Below are positions 56,468 through 64,000 of a DNA stretch of 64,000 bases, piece by piece; position 1 is the first letter of the stretch; the number at the start of each line of letters is the position of its first letter. Below the pieces are notes generated by a model, which was not told where the DNA came from, ran no database searches, and was given only the letters and a program-made list of their open reading frames with translations. Source of the stretch: Holacanthus passer. Its lineage: Eukaryota; Chordata; Actinopteri; Pomacanthidae. The stretch is taken from assembly GCA_025331565.1 (NCBI GenBank), contig JAFREQ010000047.1:1106001-1170000 (forward strand), in the 5' to 3' direction. The position numbers and the translations under genes were made by a program.

Positions 56468-58820
56468 ATGCCGGGTCCGGTGGCCGGTAGCAAGTCCCGT
56501 GTGTACGCAGACGTCAACACGCTGAAGAGCCGGGAGTACTGGGACTACGAGGCCCACGTCCCCAACTGGAAGTGAGGACATTTGTTTTAAGTGCAGCTTG
56601 CTGTGATTGCATGCATGTGCTGTGTGACACACTCCCAGCAGATAGTGGCCCTGTGTGTGTGTGTGTGTGTGTGTGCATGTGTGTGTGTGTTGGTGGAAGA
56701 GGGAAAGTGTGGCAGATGGATATCTATTATTATACATGTTGCTGTGAGGGTGTGATGACACCGTGGTAGTACAGTCTCTCAGTCTCCCAGCCCACCACCC
56801 TGCTGTTGTGCACCGTCTAACACTTCCCTCACCCTCACCTCTGTCTCTGTCCCCATGTTCACCCTGCCTGTTGACTTAAATAACATCTTGAGATCACAAC
56901 CAGGAATCACATCACTTCATCTCAGTGACAAGAACACTCACTTAATTACTCACTGACTTAATTGCATGCTGATGCTGATGCTGAAAATATTTTTGCTTTC
57001 TTTCACACATAGTCATGTGCGCTGTTTCTCTGTGTGTCCCTGCAGCAACCAGGAGGACTACCAGCTGGTTCGGAAGCTGGGCAGAGGGAAGTACAGCGAA
57101 GTGTTCGAGGCAATCAACATCACCAACAATGAGAAGGTGGTGGTCAAGATCCTGAAGGTGAGTAGCTGGATCTCAGTGAGCTGGATGCTGAATGTCCCAG
57201 TTGAATGTGTGGTTTGAACCATCCCCTTGAAATGGACTAAAATATTCCTTTGAGTGAGTGTAAAATGAAGAATCAGTGAGCCTAAATTGTTGGAATTCCC
57301 CAAAAGTCCTGACACTGTTTGCATGAAATGTTTTGTCTCAAAACTCCCAACCTCTTAGCAGAGCTGAAAAGATCAGTCGAGTAATTATTGAAGTCATTTT
57401 TATGTAAAACATTCCCTGGTAAACTGAATATCTTTGGAGGTTTGGGCTGTTGGTCGAAGATGTCAAAGACTAAGCAGTGAATTAAAAAAATAATTGGCAG
57501 ATTAACAGAATAAAAATGGTCATATGTTTGTAATAAACTTAGGTGCCACAGGGTTTTCTTGCAGATGGTAATTGTGTGTATTCAGCTATTATATAGATGT
57601 TTAGGTTGGTGCTAAAACATTTAGTTGATGAATTAGTTGATTTAATTAATTTTGTCACCAACTAATTTTGATCATCGATTAGTCATTTAAGTCATTTTTC
57701 TAGCAAAAAAATGTCAATCATCCTTGAGTTCTGGCTTCTCAGCTGTGAGGATTTTTTACTTTTCTTGGTCTTATGTGATATAATAAATTGAATATTATCT
57801 ACATGGTGTAACTGTGCTATGAACTGTGGAGTGGACTAAAAATTACTTATTCATCAATGAAGAAACATATGTACTATTACTATCATTCCATAAATAGATG
57901 TTTAAATAAATATCCTAAAAAAAGCTTAAATGAATTAAAGCTGAAATGATACACAAATTAGTGAATAATTAATGGTAATTATTATCACAGATCTGCATTT
58001 CTTTCTTTCTGTATTTCTACATTTATTCACATTTGTGTCTGTCTGTACCTTAATGAAGTCGGCCGTACTAACTGCACTCTAGAGCAGGATTGCTTACAGG
58101 AGTGTGATGGATTGACTGTATCACTTTTGCCTTGCTAGTGGTGTATAAAGCTGTGCTGACTGGTGCACTTACTACTGATATCAGCTAGCTGCAAGATCTT
58201 GAGCTTCTGTCTGGTTTGCCTGGGAAATATTTGTGCACTTCATAAACATATAGATTTTTAATAACAGATCGCTGATTGTACAGAGGAATCAGGATGGGTA
58301 ATGTTTGGAGCTGGTGTCATAGTGATGCAGGCGACAGATGAGGATGCCTGTCACCACTGCCATTTAGCAAGGGACAGAGTCAAAGCTGGTGCCAAGTTAT
58401 CTGTCAGTCATTTAAATTCAAACATCAACCTCCTGCCCGCACTAAATGTCTTTCTACAAAGATCGACAGGCTGATGCTGAAGAATGCAGCAGCAGCAGCA
58501 GCAGGATCAGCAGGCTCAAGATCAAGAGTCAGAAATGGCACATGGGCAAACGTTGATGTCGCTGTTTTTTCTGTTTCTAAATCTCTGCCTTTGTTTGCCT
58601 TGCTTGGTTTGCCTGTGGAATTAGCCGGTCAAGAAGAAGAAGATCAAGCGAGAGATCAAGATCCTGGAGAACCTGCGAGGAGGGACCAACATCATCCGAC
58701 TGGTGGACACAGTCAAAGACCCAGTGGTAGGCTTGCTAATGACATGTTTGTGTTTGTCTGTTAAAATAAGGAAATGAACGGAGCGCATTGGACTGAACCT
58801 CTTGTGTGACATTAGTTGCC

Positions 58821-58851
<31 letters not shown>

Positions 58852-61800
58852 TGGACACATCTCAAGATTACAGTTGCTGAGTGTTTTCTTTAATTACTTC
58901 TATAAGGACATTACAACTAGGGATGCACTGATCTGACTTTTTCTTTCCCAATACTTTTGATTAGTGTAAATACCCCGGCTGTGATAGTGGTGTTGATGTT
59001 ATCCATGCTGTATATCATCAAACACCACCATCTTCTTTTGTAACAGTCAAATGCCCTCCCCATGTTCATCCGTGCCTTGCAGTTAGTTAAAGGTTGTCTG
59101 TGCAGGAGTTCGTCTGCTCTCAGGTTGTGGTTTCATGGGAAGAGTGGATAGGCAGCGTTAGCTAACATCACATCTATAGGCACAATCCTCTGTGACTGGA
59201 GAACAGTGTGCCACTCTGACTCCTCTCATAAACACTGGATAAACACTCTCGCATCATGCACTCTGCCTGGCCAAGTCACATTTATGTCCCAGGACCTGAG
59301 CCAATGGTCTGTACCTTGCAGATTGATGGAGTAGAAGCCCTTATGTTTGTAGTTGTGTGCAGTGGTGTCTGGTGGAGATAAAATGGCCATATGGGTCCCA
59401 TTAGTAGCCCTCCCACATTGTGGGAAACCATCACGGAAACCATGAATAATGATTTAACATTTTCATGTTCAGAGGGTGTTCTAATGTAGAGGGAGAGCAA
59501 CCTGTCCACAAATACAAAGGCAGTGTGATTGGCTATAACAAAAGCTTTTGATAGGCCATTACCAAATAATATGGGATTATGGGAAATGGATCTATATTCC
59601 ACATGGGTGGAATGCAGATGGCCACACGTTCCACAGCCACCGGACTTCTGACCCTGGTTGCATCTCTTGTTAGATATGGCCGAAGGATGTCACACAGCTG
59701 CACGAGGGCACGGTCACACGCAGTGCAGGATGTGACAGTGACAGACAACTGGGGTCAACAACGCACACTTCTATGCTGTTGGTTGAGGCTGCGACTTTGC
59801 CGGTCAAAGTTCACCAAACTCCACATGAAGCGAAGATGCGAATTTGCTTTGCCAACAGAAAGCAAGTAACCCGTTCTCCCCAGCCTGTGAGGACATGCTG
59901 CCGCCACACACCAGACCTCTGTTGAACGCATATGTTCCTGAGGTAGAATAGAAATTTGTATTTCTTATTATTTTATATATTTTATTTTATAATAAAAATA
60001 GAGTCTGTTTTAGTTGTTATATTATGGGCAGACCAATGAGTCAGATTACAGTGATCGCAATAATATCACTAAGTTACATCAACAAGGGTATTCTACAAGA
60101 GGTAGAGGTGGAAGAGGTTTCAATGCCGCCTGTCTCCTCCGAAATATGACATTGATTAAGTAGGATGGCAGGCAAGCGGGCCCTTCTTGACGTTGTCTCC
60201 AAAAATATCAGTAATATTAGACATAATCCGAAGGTTGACTCAATTGTATGGGTTTGAGATTTTGCGATTGGTGCACAAAGTTGTATGAAGCAATTGTACC
60301 TAATATTGACAAAGAACAATTTTAATGTGAATTAAATCACCACCCAATAAGAACAATATTGGCATCAGTACTGTAACATATTGTATCTGTGAATCCCTAA
60401 TTAATATATGAAGTTCATATGAGAAAATGAACTAGAAAATTCTTTACTGTATTTCTGTGACGGATTTATTTATTTTTTGTTCCACTCTTATCAATCCCAG
60501 AAAAATCACTTCTCTTGCAGCATGTGATCAAAGAGCTACCTTACATCCGTGTCACATATGGATATTTAAAGCACAAGTAAGCAACTGCCAACAGTGTAAC
60601 GATGGGTTGAAGAAAATCATGGATTTCAGGAGTGATTTCAGGTGTTGCAAATAATCACTTTTGGGAGGCGCTGATTGGTGATTTTCAACTGGATGTGATT
60701 ATCATTTACCTTGGAGGTGAAACCTGTTGCTGTTGCCATATGAAAGAAACATTGTTATTCCAGTTTTTCTGTTACTCATCTTGTGATTATTTTAGTTCAT
60801 GGGGGCAGAGTCCAAAATGGGCCACTTTCCTATCCTGTGTTTTTAGTCTTACGTCTGTGCTGTAAACCAGACTGAATACCTCTTTGTGGAACTCTTATGA
60901 GCTGGAAACCATCAACAAACTAGGAAGGAAGAATATTTTTAGGTCATGGAAGCTCACTGACTAAGCCAGGGAGTCTTTCAGTGCAGCGGGGGGAATCACG
61001 CAGGGTCCTTTTGTTTGGGATCAAGTTTCCTGTAAACCACAGTGGTTAGAAATGTATTATTATATTCACAGTTTTTGTACAGTTTAATTGAAATCAGGCA
61101 GCAACGACTGCTCGTCTGTCTATCAAGCATGATGTTGATGGTTTTACTGCAGTTTGGGTCCACTTCACTTCCAGCAAATGAATGCTTAAGATCACACAGT
61201 GGGGTTGTCAAATCGGGTATCTGAATCAGTAATCCTGCTCTGTTTTCATTGCTGTTTATGATTTTTTTGTTTGACTGATTTCCGTCTCTGTCTCTTTGGT
61301 GGCTGTACAGTCCAGAACTCCAGCGCTCGTCTTTGAATGCATCAATAACACAGACTTCAAGGTACAATCATCACCTCTCTTTCGCACGCTTCTGGGGGGT
61401 CTGCTGTTAGGTCTTTGAGACCACATTGAATGTTTTCTGCCTTCATTGGACTTGGCTTCTTTTTTATCGTGTCCCATATTATATTTCATATTTTCATAAA
61501 TAAATGAAATTCAAATTGAAGGTTCAAATCATGATGTAAATGTGTCTCTCCCTGCAGGAGTTGTACCAGAAGTTGACAGATTATGATATCCGTTTCTATA
61601 TGTATGAACTACTGAAGGTGAGACTAGTTACCTTACATGTGCTTCATTTATTCTTTCCCCCCTTTTTAAAATGTAAATTTTTCTTGAATAAATAATTCTT
61701 CTACTTAGTATCTATTCTTGGCAAGTCTACTGGAAATTCAATCGACTGTGTACACAAATTTCTGTCTTTGTCTGCTCTGTGTATGTGTCTGCCAGGCTCT

Positions 61801-63789
61801 GGACTACTGTCACAGTATGGGAATCATGCACCGTGACGTTAAACCCCACAATGTGATGATCGACCACCAGTTGAGAAAGGTAGGTGGTGCCCTATTTAGT
61901 TCTTTTTCTTCACACACCCACACACACTCTGAATATTCTCTCTCACCTGCTATTTCAGCTTCTCTCTCTCTGTCTCTTTATTTTCTCTGTCTTTCCTGTC
62001 TTTCTTCTTTATTGATTACTCTTATTTTAAATTCTCCCCCATTTGAAAATGACTTAGATGATTGTGGGTTGGTAATGCATTATCATTGGCTTTTGTACAC
62101 ATGTGTTTGAGGGTGTGGGTCAGACACATTTTCCATTGAAATAAATGTGTTTTCTGTTGCTCTCTGTTGGCGAGTGCTGCTACAAAAGTCAGGTGTACGC
62201 CATTAATAAAAACATTTATTGTGACTATTCTGAACATTTGACAAAGAAATAGAATCTGGCAACGAATGAACATGAGCACTGATGGCAGAACAAACAAAGT
62301 AAAGAGTGCACAAAGTCCATGTCAATGGAGAAAGAAGAGCAAAGCCAAGCTCAGACTGTAGCCATAGCCACTGGCTGTTACCACAGCACCCGTGCACATG
62401 CCTCTTGTTATGGCTGTGGCTTGTGGCTATTGCTGTAGTTGTAACGATGGCTGTGACTGGCTGGCCTGTTTTTTGACAGCACCAAAGATAGTTATGTTGG
62501 CTAAGAAAGCACTGTGAAGACAGACATACACCATGGCTTGTATTTCGTGTTACACAATAAAAGTGTTGGTCACAGCCCGACTAATCATATCTGCCACGGC
62601 AGTAGCTACAACCACAGCTCTAATTGCTGCAGCAGCAGTTTCCACAGCTATAGCCATGACCACAACTACAGCCACAACCCGTCACAACAGCAGCTTCAGC
62701 CTTAGTCAGAAAAGCTGCAAAAAATGCTGCAAAGACACAGACTTGTGACTGAATTACCTCCTGTGATTAGTGATGAATTTTCAGCCACAGTCTCTGCACA
62801 ATGTGACTAAAATATCAACCCACAGTGTAAAATGTACCAACAGCTAATGGTTTATAATAAAAGTAAACTGCAAAGCTTTACACAGAGTAAAAATAAAACA
62901 CAATTACTGTTTGATTGTTATTATTGATAAAGCCAGTGGCTATAACTCCAGTTGGAGCTTGGCCTGCTGGGATTTCTGGAAATTTAAGTGCCCAAAGTCA
63001 ACAATAAAATCTAAGCATTAAAATAAGAAAAATATAATACTACACATTTGCATTAGTGCATCTCACAGATTATTACTTTTACTGGAACTCTATTAATGCG
63101 CCACTATCTTCTGAGCAACACTTTAAATTGAATTGCATTGAATTAAATTCAAAAATGCCTCTCCAACCTTGGCCAATAGGGGGCAGCAGGCTAACATAGA
63201 TGTGAATCAACCCAATTTGCCCCACAGAATATATCACACACACCTGTAAGTATAGTGTGTGTTGATAGGTGATTGTTTAGTCATATTGTGTTTCAAAGCT
63301 GAATGAGGATAAATTGTGTGTTTCCATAGCTACGCCTTATAGACTGGGGTTTGGCAGAGTTTTACCACCCATCCCAGGAGTATAACGTCAGAGTTGCGTC
63401 ACGATACTTCAAAGGCCCTGAACTCCTGGTGGACTACCAGGTAACACATGCGCGCGCACACACACACACATACGCCCACACGCCTCGAATCAGCCCGCAT
63501 TTAAACACCATTTAATTATACTTTGCTTTCTGTATCATTCTCACATTCTCACACATTCTTCACACAAGAAGAACACACACGCACACACAACATAGACATT
63601 TTTTCCAGTCACACATTCCTGAGAAAATGTTGTTACCAGACATGGATAATTCTGATGTCCGTGTTCTGTGATGATTTTGTGTTTCAGATGTATGATTACA
63701 GTCTAGACATGTGGAGTTTGGGCTGTATGCTGGCCAGTATGATTTTTCAGAAAGAGCCCTTCTTCCATGGACAAGACAACTATGACCAG
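56468..63789 (+). CDS. csnk2a2: Casein kinase 2 catalytic subunit alpha', exons 1-8 (3' part off the right edge)
   Basis: This is a constitutively active acidophilic Ser/Thr kinase that forms a tetramer with CK2 beta. Coding exons: 56468-56571, 57046-57157, 58625-58726, 61311-61361, 61558-61617, 61796-61879, 63330-63440, 63688-63789. They give 242 codons of about 350 and all phases join. The start MPGPVAGSKSRVYADVN is alpha'-like (CSNK2A2 begins MPGP; alpha begins MSGP). Visible features are the glycine loop GRGKYSEVF (47-55), catalytic Lys69 in VVVKI, the basic cluster KKKKIKRE (75-82), the catalytic loop HRDVKPHN (155-162), DWG (176-178) in place of DFG as is typical of CK2, and GPELLVDY in the activation/P+1 region. 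Exon 8 ends at NYDQ followed by GTACCT, with the remainder beyond 64000. Some residues (FKELYQ, CHSMG) look alpha-like, so the a/b fish paralogue is not decided. Confidence 0.95.
56652..56691. repeat. (GT)n microsatellite in csnk2a2 intron 1
   Basis: A GT run of about 40 bases is broken once by GCAT. Confidence 0.95.
57390..57900. repeat. Dispersed repeat(s) in csnk2a2 intron 2
   Basis: GTAAACTGAATATCTTTGGA and GGGCTGTTGGTCGAAGATG occur near 57419. TGATCATCGATTAGTCATTT and CTCAGCTGTGAGGATTTTTT follow near 57668-57760. Both resemble parts of one AT-rich teleost repeat I recall, here rearranged. Class unknown. Confidence 0.55.
58727..61310 (+). other. csnk2a2 intron 3
   Basis: This 2.6-kb intron has donor GGTAGGC and acceptor TGTACAG. 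It holds a (TTTA)n tract at 58821-58852. A GC-richer block around 59570-59870 has an open frame of no recognised family. Nothing else was identified. Confidence 0.65.
58821..58852. repeat. (TTTA)n tetranucleotide microsatellite
   Basis: There are eight TTAT-phase units in a row. Confidence 0.95.
62400..62695. repeat. Degenerate GGCTGTGG / CCACAGCC inverted repeat
   Basis: The left part (about 62410-62462) is built of GGCTGTGGCTTGTGGC- and GCTGTAGTTGTAAC-like words. The right part (about 62595-62690) is built of their complements (CTACAACCACAGC, CCACAACTACAGCCACAAC). The open frame across the right part is low-complexity. Confidence 0.6.
63171..63190 (+). promoter_or_regulatory. CTCF-like motif in csnk2a2 intron 6
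   Basis: The plus strand reads GGCCAATAGGGGGCAGCAGG, matching the remembered CTCF consensus over its AGGGGGCAG core. Motif evidence only. Confidence 0.45.
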
Positions 63790-63941
63790 GTACCTATGAC
63801 GCACATGTGCGGCTTCCACACACCAGGAACAACAGCAGCACATTCATAATGAATGAGACAGTGAAGATCATTAATTACTGATTTCATTCACACATACACA
63901 TACTGGAAAAACACAAGAAAAATTCCACAAGTCTGGCTTCT

Positions 63942-63943
63942 GC

Positions 63944-63974
<31 letters not shown>

Positions 63975-63975
63975 G
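63942..63975. repeat. (CA)n microsatellite in csnk2a2 intron 8
   Basis: A CA run of about 34 bases, beginning CACACGCACAC, near the right window edge. A shorter CA run follows the exon 7 donor at about 63451-63472. Confidence 0.9.
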
Positions 63976-64000
63976 CTGTTTGGGGCATCATGTGTCTCAG

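Larger units (their letters stand above)
61880..63329 (+). other. csnk2a2 intron 6
   Basis: This 1.45-kb intron contains a low-complexity imperfect inverted repeat at about 62400-62695 and a CTCF-like motif at 63171-63190. No other gene was seen. Confidence 0.7.

Noticed and set aside
56096..56761. 221-codon minus-strand frame at 56096-56761
   Set aside because: It is antisense to csnk2a2 exon 1, His/Thr-repeat at one end and Glu-rich at the other, with no family resemblance.
59570..59875. 96-codon frame in csnk2a2 intron 3 as a possible gene or transposase
   Set aside because: No recognised motif, and no flanking repeats or splice sites that would support it.
62514..62748. Ala/Thr- and His/Ser-rich frames in csnk2a2 intron 6
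   Set aside because: They are low-complexity translations of the degenerate minisatellite.

Overview
The window is vertebrate nuclear DNA, almost certainly from a teleost fish. The genes are split into many short exons with canonical GT/AG borders and carry vertebrate-specific proteins. The non-coding DNA is full of CA/TG and TA microsatellites, broken Tc1/mariner-type transposons and short dispersed repeats that resemble common teleost repeats. No bacterial operon, CRISPR array, rRNA or tRNA gene was seen.

Layout, left to right. (1) 1084-6508, minus strand: coding exons 1-3 of a mitochondrial carbonic anhydrase (ca5a); the rest lies off the left edge. (2) 9347-21079, minus: complete uba2, the SUMO E1 catalytic subunit, 17 coding exons and about 649 aa. 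(3) 23158-30772, plus: complete lcat, 7 coding exons, 434 aa. (4) 32801-40941, plus: complete pla2g15, the lysosomal paralogue of lcat, 7 coding exons, 421 aa. (5) 43299-46207, minus: complete usb1, the U6 snRNA 3'-end exonuclease, 7 coding exons, 275 aa. (6) 47182-50296, plus: znf319, a multi-zinc-finger protein with one large coding exon, head-to-head with usb1. (7) 56468-63789, plus: exons 1-8 of csnk2a2 (casein kinase 2 alpha'), running off the right edge. All exon borders were set by hand from splice sites, reading-frame phase and remembered family sequence. For every gene the phases close without a stop.

The genes are not a pathway cluster. lcat and pla2g15 are a tandem duplicate pair with a shared exon pattern. 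usb1 and znf319 appear to share a divergent promoter. The others are unrelated neighbours. From memory, lcat/pla2g15 and usb1/znf319/csnk2a2 are also linked on human chromosome 16q.

No wholly new system was found. The best leads are: a roughly 106-bp TG tract just upstream of the uba2 exon 16 acceptor; a likely upstream, spliced start codon for znf319; GCTAGC/GTTAGC words at most promoters here; a uba2 intron almost filled by a dead Tc1-like transposon, with a second, deleted copy that has another repeat nested in it; CTCF-like motifs; lineage-specific introns in the lcat/pla2g15 pair; and a ca5a targeting peptide built from a 4-residue repeat.
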